A program made the position numbers and the translations under genes. The notes under the pieces were generated by a model, which did not search any database, had not been told where the DNA came from, and was given only the letters and a program-made list of their open reading frames with translations. Below, piece by piece: positions 14,535-22,050 of a stretch of 25,934 nucleotides of DNA. Location of the stretch: IMG/VR virus record IMGVR_UViG_3300025057_000499, positions 1-25,934 of that record; one strand, given 5' to 3'. How positions within the stretch are numbered: position 1 is the stretch's first letter; the number at the start of each line of letters is the position of its first letter. The stretch is from a virus.

Positions 14535-15572
14535 ATGGCACCTAATGTTAATAACTGGGCTCGGGCTGCTCAAGTAGTCACTAGTCAAAATACAGCAATT
14601 AGAAAAAAGTTAGCTGATGATAAACCTAGGTACGATCGAATAGGTCAAGCGTCAGTTCAAGCTGCAGCTAAGAATGCAGTTAATGTTGCAGAAAATAATG
14701 CAAGTACTGCTGATACTGCTATCCAAGCAGAAGCTTTGATGCGTAAAACTAAAATTGGAATTGATGAAGATAAGAAAACTAGAGGTTTTGAAAAGAAATC
14801 AAAGATGACTGGAATGTTGGCAGGTGGTGCTGCACTAATTGGTTATGGCGCTATGAATTTAAATAAGAAAGAAGAAGCTGATCCTATGCTTGCGGCAGTT
14901 AAAAAACAAGTTGATATGTATGGAGACAGAATTAATAAGGCCAATGCAGATATTACTAAGGCTCAAGACTTAATTGATAGGCTTAAAAATACAAAAGCTG
15001 GTGACACTAGCTCAAATACACCTAGCTCAAATACACCTAGCTCAAATTCATCTACTGGTAAAAATTCGGACTCCAATCAAAGTTCCGGGTCTGGTCAATA
15101 TGCTGGATTGCAAGGAGGTGCCAAAACTCTTGCTGACGCTATTGCTAGATATGAGTCTGGTAGCTGGGGCTACGAAGCATTTAACCAAGGTGGCGCTGCT
15201 AGCGGCAGAAAAGTACTGGGCAAGAGTGGTTCCTATAAAGAACAGATGGGTGGTCGCAGTCTTACTGATTTGAGCTTAGGTGAAATCTTCGATAAACAGA
15301 ATACAAAAGCTAAAGGTATGTCAATGGATGAGCACATCAAATCAGGTGGGCTGCACGCTGTTGGTCGCTATCAATTTATTGGTAGCACTTTGCAAGACGA
15401 AGTTAGCAGAATGGGACTATCACTTGATACTAAATTTACTCCAGAAATCCAAGACAAGATATTTTTGAATCACATAAAACGTGTTGGTGATATAAGTCCT
15501 TGGGTCGGACCTTCCGATAACTATAGTGAATCAGAGAAAGCCAATTTCCGTAATATCATTCAAGGGCTTTAA
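14535..15572 (+). CDS. Virion-associated lysozyme/lytic transglycosylase-domain protein
   Basis: Probably cleaves peptidoglycan, at genome entry or at lysis. Residues 1-110 contain an Ala-rich helical domain with DDKPRYDRIG and NVAENNASTAD, then a hydrophobic Gly-rich segment (about 91-108). A helix (111-155) and a Ser/Asn/Thr linker made of a 15-bp repeat (about 159-173) follow. Residues 190-345 resemble lambda R-type lysozymes in order of motifs: AIARYESGSWGYEAFNQGG with candidate catalytic E207, GLHAVGRYQFIG (272-283) and FTPEIQDKIFLNHI (301-314). The N-terminal domain is shared with the 119-aa protein at 17542-17901. It is the only plus-strand gene in the late block, and its stop overlaps that of the convergent neighbour by 4 bases. 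Confidence 0.78.
   Translation: MAPNVNNWARAAQVVTSQNTAIRKKLADDKPRYDRIGQASVQAAAKNAVNVAENNASTADTAIQAEALMRKTKIGIDEDKKTRGFEKKSKMTGMLAGGAALIGYGAMNLNKKEEADPMLAAVKKQVDMYGDRINKANADITKAQDLIDRLKNTKAGDTSSNTPSSNTPSSNSSTGKNSDSNQSSGSGQYAGLQGGAKTLADAIARYESGSWGYEAFNQGGAASGRKVLGKSGSYKEQMGGRSLTDLSLGEIFDKQNTKAKGMSMDEHIKSGGLHAVGRYQFIGSTLQDEVSRMGLSLDTKFTPEIQDKIFLNHIKRVGDISPWVGPSDNYSESEKANFRNIIQGL
15007..15050 (+). repeat. Tandem 15-bp repeat, about three copies
   Basis: CTAGCTCAAATACAC repeats at 15007 and 15022, with a partly changed third copy from 15037. It encodes a Ser-Asn-Thr-Pro linker before the lysozyme domain. Confidence 0.85.
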
Positions 15573-16297
15573 ATAGTAAACGCAGCACCTAAGTTTCCTA
15601 AACCGTTCAATAAAGCTAATAAAGCTTTTTCTCTTTTGTCTTCTCTACGATATCTGTCGTTAGCAGCTAATTCAGCATACTTTAGCTGCAAATTCATTTG
15701 ATTTGTTTCTGCAGTAAGTCGTCTATTTTCAGCACGTTCTAAAGAAGCCCTAGCTTCCTTTTTTTCTTCTTTTAAATCTTGCTGATCAAGAAGGCCTTTA
15801 TTATATAACCTAGTTTCTTTTAGATCATCTTTTGATTCATCACGTCTTCTCTTATATTTTTTTTCTTCCTGCTCTCTTACTTGTCTTTGAGTTTCAGCAT
15901 AAATTGCTTCTGGTGTTGTAAATTTATTAGGATCAACAATCGCGCCTTGCTGTCCTGACGTTTGTAGCGCAGTCTTAATAGCTTGATACTTAGGTGTCAA
16001 TAAATTGACTGTCTGCTTCAGTTTATCGGCATTTGTATCTTTAGTAATTGTAGGTACATTTAACCCTGGTACAGTGCTAAGCTCTTTCAGCGTTGTACCG
16101 TATGTATTTTCTAGTTCGTCTACATATTGTTTCTCTACTTCCCTATCAATTGCAGCGCCTCTGCCTGTAATAAAATCTCCAAGATAATCTCCAAGATCTT
16201 TTTTACGTCCTCTTCCAGGCTTGTATTCAGAGAGTTCGCGTTCTGCGTTTTCTTCTACTGTTCCAAACAGCAAATTATTAATCATTTCTCTAGGCAT
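15569..16297 (-). CDS. Hypothetical coiled-coil protein with hydrophobic C terminus (242 aa)
   Basis: Not recognised. Residues 1-55 are basic and Gly-containing (KPGRGRKKDLGDYLGDFITGRGA). Residues 56-130 look globular. Residues about 130-222 are a long, highly charged helix rich in Glu, Lys, Arg and Gln (VREQEEKKYKRRRDESKDD and onwards), very likely a coiled coil. The last 20 residues turn hydrophobic (LLALLNGLGNLGAAFTI), like an amphipathic or membrane-touching helix. The start overlaps the upstream gene's stop as TGATG, while the stop overlaps the convergent lysozyme-domain gene. An internal or ejected virion protein is a reasonable guess. Confidence 0.75.
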   Translation of the reverse strand: MPREMINNLLFGTVEENAERELSEYKPGRGRKKDLGDYLGDFITGRGAAIDREVEKQYVDELENTYGTTLKELSTVPGLNVPTITKDTNADKLKQTVNLLTPKYQAIKTALQTSGQQGAIVDPNKFTTPEAIYAETQRQVREQEEKKYKRRRDESKDDLKETRLYNKGLLDQQDLKEEKKEARASLERAENRRLTAETNQMNLQLKYAELAANDRYRREDKREKALLALLNGLGNLGAAFTI

Positions 16298-16860
16298 CAG
16301 AACATTCCCCCACCTTGTAACTGTTGCAGCGCTAGTTCCATTTTACGTTGTTCTGGTGTTTTCTTATCACCAAACAACCACTGTGCGCCATCACTGACGG
16401 CTTTACCTAGACTTGCACCGGCAGCTATACCAATTGGGCCTCCAGCAGCTCCTAAGAAGCCACCAATTCCCATTGCTGCAGTATCCATTGCTTTGTTGCC
16501 AATACTGTCATCTCCAAGCACAATATCGCCTGCACTCAGTAGTGCACCAGCAGCACTCAAGCCTGGAACAACTCTAAGTGCTTGTCTTACTGGAGCACTG
16601 CTTGCAAATCTAAATGCAGAATTTTTAGCTACACCCGGAACCATAGATCCAAGTTTGCCTAGGCCTCTTTCTAGACCCATCTGAGTATTTCTGTCAGCTC
16701 CAAGCAAAACTCTTCCAATGCTGCCTGGTGCTTGGTTATAAGCAAAGCCGTTAATTGCATCACCAGCTGCTACACCATAACCAAGTAGGTTATCTAAAAT
16801 ATTAGGTCCCGGTTCTGGAGCTACGCTGTAATAACTTCTTGGTACTAATGATGAATTCAT
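16297..16860 (-). CDS. Gly/Ala-rich hydrophobic virion-type protein (187 aa)
   Basis: Not recognised. After a short N-terminal region with NILDNLLGYGVAAGDAINGF (20-39), residues 92-115 (RQALRVVPGLSAAGALLSAG) and about 126-152 (MDTAAMGIGGFLGAAGGPIG and on) form Gly/Ala-rich hydrophobic stretches with glycine spacing typical of packed or pore-forming transmembrane helices. A charged tail TPEQRKMELALQQLQ follows and the protein ends in GGGMF. The same ALRV-P-L start and a TP-charged helix end are seen in the 162-aa protein at 19136-19624, suggesting distant paralogy. The start overlaps the S74 gene stop (TAATG). A membrane-active protein used in DNA ejection is inferred, not shown. Confidence 0.7.
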   Translation of the reverse strand: MNSSLVPRSYYSVAPEPGPNILDNLLGYGVAAGDAINGFAYNQAPGSIGRVLLGADRNTQMGLERGLGKLGSMVPGVAKNSAFRFASSAPVRQALRVVPGLSAAGALLSAGDIVLGDDSIGNKAMDTAAMGIGGFLGAAGGPIGIAAGASLGKAVSDGAQWLFGDKKTPEQRKMELALQQLQGGGMF

Positions 16861-17516
16861 TACCGAACCTCTACTAATGCGTTTTTGGCTTCCATACGAG
16901 TAACCCTTGATTCAAGTTGTTGTACTCCTCGCACAAGTAGTGCGATTAGTTCGCCAGTGTCGATGCACAAACGGTCCAGGCTATCATCATAGTAAGTAGC
17001 AGCAGGTAGAACCTTCGCATATTCTTGAGCGATGAATCCGTTATGAATACGTTCTGGATTTGAACTATATTCTTCATTGTAATAGTAAGTGACTGGCTTT
17101 AATTGACGCAATGTTGAAAGTGCATCGTCAATATGTTCAATTGTATTTTTTGTACGCTCATCACTTAATAGAACTGAACCCAATAAGCCAACTCCTGCTT
17201 TAACAACACTTCCAAATTGTGATCCAGCCGCTTGTTCTCTTGCAGCTTGTACTCTTGCTTCTGCAGCAATTTCTGTTGCCTTTACATTAGCTGTTTGTGC
17301 AATTAATGAATTCCTGACTTTTGTATTTGCATCCCTAATTCCTCTTTCTTCATATCCTGCAGCATCAATATTAGTAGCTGCCATTCCACCCCAATCAGGC
17401 TTTTTTAATGCAGCAAATGTTTCTGCAAGTGTTGAGTTTCCAGCAGCCGCTGCTCCTCCTTGCATCTGTCTTGCATTTCTAAAATCAAACTCGCCTGTTG
17501 GCTGAAATGGTGCCAT
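16860..17516 (-). CDS. Small protein with C-terminal S74 intramolecular chaperone domain
   Basis: S74 domains trimerise phage fibre or spike proteins and then usually cut themselves off. Here residues 118-218 carry SDERTKNTIEHIDDAL, LKPVTYYY, NGFIAQEYAKVLP and a final coiled coil (LIALLVRGVQQLESRVTRME), a clear match to the family pattern. The Ser-Lys pair expected for self-cleavage is present as S118 and K123. The N-terminal 117 residues are unusually short: a polar start, KKPDWGGMA, an Ala-rich helix (60-97) and a hydrophobic Gly-rich segment (103-117, SVVKAGVGLLGSVLL) just before the predicted cut. This layout resembles the 119- and 345-aa proteins more than a fibre. The ribosome-binding site AGAGG lies before ATG 17516. 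Confidence 0.85.
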   Translation of the reverse strand: MAPFQPTGEFDFRNARQMQGGAAAAGNSTLAETFAALKKPDWGGMAATNIDAAGYEERGIRDANTKVRNSLIAQTANVKATEIAAEARVQAAREQAAGSQFGSVVKAGVGLLGSVLLSDERTKNTIEHIDDALSTLRQLKPVTYYYNEEYSSNPERIHNGFIAQEYAKVLPAATYYDDSLDRLCIDTGELIALLVRGVQQLESRVTRMEAKNALVEVR

Positions 17517-17541
17517 TTGTTTTAATCAACCTCTTTGTATT

Positions 17542-17901
17542 TTAACTAAAGGTATTGCGTGAATTCCAGAAATCATATCCAAAACCACCACTTGAAGTAC
17601 TTGATCTAAAGGCACTTCTAATGCTTGGGCCTAAACCACCGACAGCTCCAGCAATTCCTGAAACCGCACTTGTTTGACCTTGTAAGCTGCCAATTTCTCT
17701 TGCAGCATCCGCATTTGCTTCTGCCGATGCAATTGCTGCTTTGCCTCTTAGAACAGCATCGGCAGTTGAAGCATTATTTAAAGCCACGTTGACTTCATCT
17801 TGTGCGGCATTTATTCTTGATTTTATTCCAATCTTATCGAAAGAAGGTTTGTCGTCAAGAAAACCTGCAATGCTAGTCATTCTATCTGTAGCAAATCTCA
17901 T
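17542..17901 (-). CDS. Ala-rich helical protein sharing a domain with the lysozyme-domain protein (119 aa)
   Basis: Family not known to me, but residues 15-70 clearly match the N terminus of the 345-aa lysozyme-domain protein: DDKPSFDKIG here and DDKPRYDRIG there, VNVALNNASTADA here and VNVAENNASTADT there. After this comes an Ala-rich helix (GKAAIASAEANADAAREIG), a Gly-rich hydrophobic stretch (SGIAGAVGGLGPSI, about 81-94) and an aromatic end (FGYDFWNSRNTFS). It may be the stand-alone version of a virion-targeting or assembly domain. It lies 25 bases before the S74 gene and 29 bases after the 401-aa gene. Confidence 0.78.
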   Translation of the reverse strand: MRFATDRMTSIAGFLDDKPSFDKIGIKSRINAAQDEVNVALNNASTADAVLRGKAAIASAEANADAAREIGSLQGQTSAVSGIAGAVGGLGPSIRSAFRSSTSSGGFGYDFWNSRNTFS

Positions 17902-17930
17902 TTTGGTTTACTAGTAGTCCTTTTAGTTTA

Positions 17931-19136
17931 TCAATATTGAGTTCTATTTAATTCGTTTTCTTCTTGATTGCGACGTCTGCGTTCACCTTCAATTAAATTA
18001 CCGCCGATTTGTCCGACTGCTAATCCGCCAAGTCCTCTTATGATTCCTTGTTTAATTGGTCTATTTGTAGCAACTCCTGACATACCGCCAGCTAGTGCGG
18101 CACCGAACGGTACTAACCCTGTATACACAGGCAGACTACGACCTAAGAACTGTACCTCTGGTCCTAATATTCCTTCATTTGTGTACTTCAGAATACCAGC
18201 AGGTGCAACAACTTGGCCGTCGTCAAATGGATTTAAATCAAGACTATTGTCGTATTTAAATGCTTGATATGCTCTGTACTCTTGAGGGCTAACATCTGGC
18301 CTTACTTGACTAAATTCATCATATGGCAATAGATTGCCGGTTCTTCCTAAGAAATATTTTGAAGCTATTTCCGCAAGAACATTTTCAGTTTTAGTCGGGT
18401 CTTCTTCACTAGGTACTGCTGCTTTAAAACCTTCAGTACCACCAAACGGTGACATCAATCCTAAGCCTGTATTGATAGCTATACCAGTCGGAATCAATAA
18501 TGCTGCTTTATCACCTGGCTCAAAGTTTCTTTTAAATAGCGTACCATCGTCATCAAAGCTATATCCTTTTTTAGGCAGTAGTCTTTTACCACTTTGATTT
18601 ACATATTCAGAAGGTATGCTATCTGGATATCTGTAGTTGTATTTTTGACCTTCAGGGCCTATAACAGGGCTTCTACCATATAGCTCCTTAGGAGTTCCCT
18701 TTTGATTTTTATTTGCTAAAGCTAAGGCTGATTCAGCAATAACATTACCTGTCGCTTGCGCTGCATTAAGAAGCCAATAAAAGTTGCGCGTCACATCTTG
18801 TGTTAAGTCCGCAGCTACAGTTCCTGCAATTTGACCTGAACGAGCGGGTACACCTGTTTTGGGTCCAAGACCTAGGTCTCTCCTAATTTGCCTTTTTTGA
18901 CGAATTTCTTTAGACAGCTCTCTCCCGCTTATATCATCTACTAATTCTTTAAGCCTTACGCCCGTTGGATAAGCACCAGACATTTCATTTATTCTTGGTG
19001 CATCCTCTGACTTATTTAAAGACTTGCGACCTTCACGATATGAACGTGTCCATTCCTCACGGCCTTCACCGTACGCATCTTTGAATGCATCTTTAAATGC
19101 ATCAAATGCTCCAAGCTTTCCAGCTTTCTTGACCAT
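17931..19136 (-). CDS. Hypothetical 401-aa protein with several hydrophobic segments
   Basis: Not recognised. Residues 1-90 are highly charged, with a repeated AFKDAFKDAYGEGREEW helix. Residues about 100-142 form a helical, partly hydrophobic stretch (RNFYWLLNAAQATGNVIAES). A globular, Tyr/Pro-rich middle (150-205) contains YGRSPVIGPEGQKYNYRYPD. Further hydrophobic segments lie at about 208-228, 336-355 (VYTGLVPFGAALAGGMSG) and 364-382, before a basic end (EGERRRRNQEENELNRTQY). It probably touches or crosses a membrane at some stage, or forms a buried bundle in the capsid. The start is coupled to the 162-aa gene stop (TAATG). An ejection or internal core function is inferred from neighbours. 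Confidence 0.75.
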   Translation of the reverse strand: MVKKAGKLGAFDAFKDAFKDAYGEGREEWTRSYREGRKSLNKSEDAPRINEMSGAYPTGVRLKELVDDISGRELSKEIRQKRQIRRDLGLGPKTGVPARSGQIAGTVAADLTQDVTRNFYWLLNAAQATGNVIAESALALANKNQKGTPKELYGRSPVIGPEGQKYNYRYPDSIPSEYVNQSGKRLLPKKGYSFDDDGTLFKRNFEPGDKAALLIPTGIAINTGLGLMSPFGGTEGFKAAVPSEEDPTKTENVLAEIASKYFLGRTGNLLPYDEFSQVRPDVSPQEYRAYQAFKYDNSLDLNPFDDGQVVAPAGILKYTNEGILGPEVQFLGRSLPVYTGLVPFGAALAGGMSGVATNRPIKQGIIRGLGGLAVGQIGGNLIEGERRRRNQEENELNRTQY

Positions 19137-19624
19137 TACGCAACTCCCATACCTGTCGTTGGATCCATAACATATTGCTCACGTGTACCTGGTATTAATC
19201 CGTATTGAAAAAGCATTTCGTTTTTCATTTGTTCTGCAAGTTGTTGCTGTTGCTGAACACTCATCTTTTCATATGGTGTGAGTCCTTGACCTCCCATTAT
19301 TAAATCCTTTCCACGCATAATAGAATCACCTAGATACATTCCACCAAAGTCACCACCAATACTTCCTCCCATATCAGCTAAGTTCTGAAGTGCTGCATTC
19401 CCTCCCACTCTTTTTACTAGTCCAGCAGCAGCAGAACCTCCAATTAAAGAAGGCACTGCAGTAGTAAGACCTGCGATAGCTTTATCTCCAAAGTCTCCAG
19501 GTGTTTGTGCAGCAGCTAATCCACCAAACGCTAAGTCAGGAAGAACTCTCAGTGCAACTTCGGCCTTAGTAGAGCCCATATTGTTCTTCAAAAATTTGAG
19601 GGCATTCCCTGCTAATCTAATCAT
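19136..19624 (-). CDS. Gly/Ala-rich hydrophobic virion-type protein (162 aa)
   Basis: Not recognised. Residues 20-110 are Gly/Ala-rich and hydrophobic (ALRVLPDLAFGGLAAAQ, IAGLTTAVPSLIGGSAAAGL, MGGSIGGDFGGMYLGDS). A TPYEKMSVQQQQQLAEQ helix and a Gly/Pro/Met-containing tail follow. It resembles the 187-aa protein at 16297-16860 in the ALRV-P-L opening, a GDKA/GNKA motif about 20 residues later, and the charged Gln-rich helix beginning TP. The start overlaps the 123-aa gene stop as ATGA. Likely a second member of a set of hydrophobic internal virion proteins; the function is not demonstrated. Confidence 0.72.
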   Translation of the reverse strand: MIRLAGNALKFLKNNMGSTKAEVALRVLPDLAFGGLAAAQTPGDFGDKAIAGLTTAVPSLIGGSAAAGLVKRVGGNAALQNLADMGGSIGGDFGGMYLGDSIMRGKDLIMGGQGLTPYEKMSVQQQQQLAEQMKNEMLFQYGLIPGTREQYVMDPTTGMGVA

Positions 19625-19992
19625 TGCACTAATTCCTCTTGACTTTGTTTGTTTGAAGATAAGCTTTGTTCTTGTGGCTTTTTGTAAGCTTCAGCAGCTT
19701 TAGCTGCCAGCATTTGCTGTTGCTGTTTTGCTTTATAGAATTCAAATCCAGGATTTGTTTCTGCAAACTGCATACTAAACTCAGCTACTTTTTGTGCTAA
19801 CTCTGGGTCTTGTGCAATTGCCATCGCAAAAGCACCTCCAGGTCCAGCCATCCGTGTTTGAGTTCTTTTACCTTTTCCGCCCGCAGGTTCACTAAATGTT
19901 CCACCCGCTTCTGTTGAAAAAGTTGTAGGACTTTCTTGAGCTTCTCGCTTTATGCGATTGCCTTCTCTAATTTGTTTTGGATTAAAGTGCAT
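19621..19992 (-). CDS. Hypothetical 123-aa Gln/Ala-rich protein
   Basis: Not recognised. The N-terminal 50 residues are basic and Gly-rich (KQIREGNRIKREAQE, GGKGKRTQTRMAGPGG). Residues 52-80 look helical (AMAIAQDPELAQKVAEFSMQF). Residues 85-123 are a Gln/Lys/Ala-rich helix ending in ELVQ. It has no membrane segment and no Cys. It lies 4 bases after the 671-aa gene and overlaps the 162-aa gene by four bases, so it is part of the same translationally coupled run. Confidence 0.72.
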   Translation of the reverse strand: MHFNPKQIREGNRIKREAQESPTTFSTEAGGTFSEPAGGKGKRTQTRMAGPGGAFAMAIAQDPELAQKVAEFSMQFAETNPGFEFYKAKQQQQMLAAKAAEAYKKPQEQSLSSNKQSQEELVQ

Positions 19993-19996
19993 ATGT

Positions 19997-22012
19997 TTAT
20001 CCTCTTAACCTTGTCCTTCTTGCATTAGGCGGAAGCATAGAAATGATCTCACTCATTTGCTCAGCACGTCTACTATTATTACGCTTTTCACGTTCAGAGA
20101 CTAATGCTGCTTTTACTACTTTACCGCGCAATGCACTTTCATCCACAGGCTGCTGAGACTGAGGTCTTACAACTGCACGTGGGTCCTTACGTGCAGCGGT
20201 CTTTGCCCTCTTATATGCATACTCTTGTTCTTGCTCACGTAATGCACTTTCAATTCCTACTAAATCATCAGCGCCAGTTTTGTTATATCTAGTCTTATAT
20301 GCAGGGCCTGCATTACTTTCAAGTGAACGTCTACCAGTCGTAGGATCAATTTCTTCAACAGCACCGATAAATGGTTTTGCCGCATCTGGATCGCTTAAGC
20401 CACTCAGTGCGGTCTTAATGTCTCTGCCCTCAATCTTTTGACCTGGACTGATACGTGCTACTCGCGCTTGACCTTCACGTGGGTCAATTGCTTCAGGTGA
20501 ATCAAAGAACACCTGCGCTCCACCATTGGTTTCTGAGATCTTCATTCCAACTGGCGTCAATGTACCGTTAGGCCCTTGTCGTGTGAAATACTGTTGCTTA
20601 CCTTGCTGGTTAACTGTTGTTCCTCTAGCAACTTCCATTTGATACATAGCATTTGCTAGTGCCATCTCCTCGGCAGGTGTATAACGCATTGCACTCAGCA
20701 ATCCTCTGATATCAGGGTTAGCTTGTGGAGTACTCTTTAGCGTTACGTTGCCTTGTGCATCGGTTACTGGCTCACGTGTAGCAAAGCTAATATCATCGCG
20801 CCTTGATGCAATATCAACAGCACGCTGCATTTCATCAATACTTCTCACATTGTCTGAAATACCACCAAATCCTGGCATACCTCTCAAACGACTAGCAAAC
20901 AGTTGTGTTGCTCCTGAAATGTCTGCTTGTGGGTAGTTACCAAAACTACGCTCACTTTGATAATAGTCAGGTTGCTGGTTTACCATCCACGAACGTGTTG
21001 TTTGTGGTGCATTGAATTGTGCTGATTGATCAAGATTAGGTGACTGGAATTCTGGCCCTTGCACTGCAAGTGGGTTACCAGTGCTTGGATCTAAATACAC
21101 ACCGCCAGGTCCAGGTATTGCTTCAGGTAATGGCGTTTGATAACTACCTGCACCAATACGGTCAAGGTTCATATCACCAACCATTGCTGATGTCTCATAT
21201 CCAGGCCTTGGTGGCATATACAGTCGTTCACCAATCTGCTCTGCTTCAATCTGCCCTTTAATGTTGTTATAAGCACCACGTCTACCACTAAACCTTTCGT
21301 TATCACGTCGGACAAGTTCAGCAGCTAATGAGCGCTCTGCTCCACGTTGTTTAGGCCCATACTCAAGGCTATCTTCTAAACGACCTTCTACTCCAGCAGC
21401 ACCTGGAATACTTTCAGCTCCTCCTCCTAATACTCCGCCCATCATTGAAGAGAACCGCTGTTGGTCTTGATTGGCAGCTCTTAACTGGTTTAGTGCATCA
21501 CGTACACCAGCTTGTCCTGATTGAGGTCTTTGAACAGCGTCACCTCTTCTAATTCGCTCATCTTCGCTTAAATCATTACCGTCGATAAATCCAAGATTTA
21601 CCATTTCTTCCCTGGCTGCAGCAGCACCTTGACCACCTCCAAATTCTTGCAGTTCATCCTGCATTGCACCAAAGGGGTCTACCTCTGGCATCTCTCTATA
21701 TCGAACTCCTTGCAGCTCAGCACCACTACTGACGTCAGCCAAGCTATTAGCTGATTGTGCTAATTGACGTTCAGCGTCTTGTTGTGTGAAACTATCGTCC
21801 TTTCTTCTCTGGCGTCTTGTCATTCGAGACAACATAGATAATGTCTCTTCTTCAGACATACCTAACTTACGTCCAGCAGCAAATGCCTCTGCACTGGCAA
21901 TTAATTTACCATTAATGTCGTGCTTATGCTGCCTAAAGTCATTACTAGCAGATTGATTGCCAATTGCCGTAATAACTCTATTCTGTATGCGTTGATTATC
22001 TTCTAGAGCCAC
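19997..22012 (-). CDS. Large Gln/Arg-rich hypothetical virion-type protein (671 aa)
   Basis: Not recognised. The start is GTG at 22012. Residues 1-75 are charged and helical (EAFAAGRKLGMSEEETLSM). The following 350 residues are Gly, Gln, Arg and Pro-rich and probably mostly disordered, with ordered-looking islands such as PGGVYLDPSTGNPLAVQG. Residues about 390-560 look more globular (LLSAMRYTPAEEMALANAMYQ; GTLTPVGMKISETNGGAQVFFDSPEA). The C terminus is strongly basic (KRNNSRRAEQMSEI, RRTRLRG). Together with the 411-aa protein upstream it forms a long, flexible, charged pair. Position at the promoter-proximal end of the late block suits an abundant virion or assembly protein, but I see no catalytic motif. 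Confidence 0.78.
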   Translation of the reverse strand: MALEDNQRIQNRVITAIGNQSASNDFRQHKHDINGKLIASAEAFAAGRKLGMSEEETLSMLSRMTRRQRRKDDSFTQQDAERQLAQSANSLADVSSGAELQGVRYREMPEVDPFGAMQDELQEFGGGQGAAAAREEMVNLGFIDGNDLSEDERIRRGDAVQRPQSGQAGVRDALNQLRAANQDQQRFSSMMGGVLGGGAESIPGAAGVEGRLEDSLEYGPKQRGAERSLAAELVRRDNERFSGRRGAYNNIKGQIEAEQIGERLYMPPRPGYETSAMVGDMNLDRIGAGSYQTPLPEAIPGPGGVYLDPSTGNPLAVQGPEFQSPNLDQSAQFNAPQTTRSWMVNQQPDYYQSERSFGNYPQADISGATQLFASRLRGMPGFGGISDNVRSIDEMQRAVDIASRRDDISFATREPVTDAQGNVTLKSTPQANPDIRGLLSAMRYTPAEEMALANAMYQMEVARGTTVNQQGKQQYFTRQGPNGTLTPVGMKISETNGGAQVFFDSPEAIDPREGQARVARISPGQKIEGRDIKTALSGLSDPDAAKPFIGAVEEIDPTTGRRSLESNAGPAYKTRYNKTGADDLVGIESALREQEQEYAYKRAKTAARKDPRAVVRPQSQQPVDESALRGKVVKAALVSEREKRNNSRRAEQMSEIISMLPPNARRTRLRG

Positions 22013-22050
22013 TATCTTTATTGATAAACCTAAAACTATTGTAGATAGTT

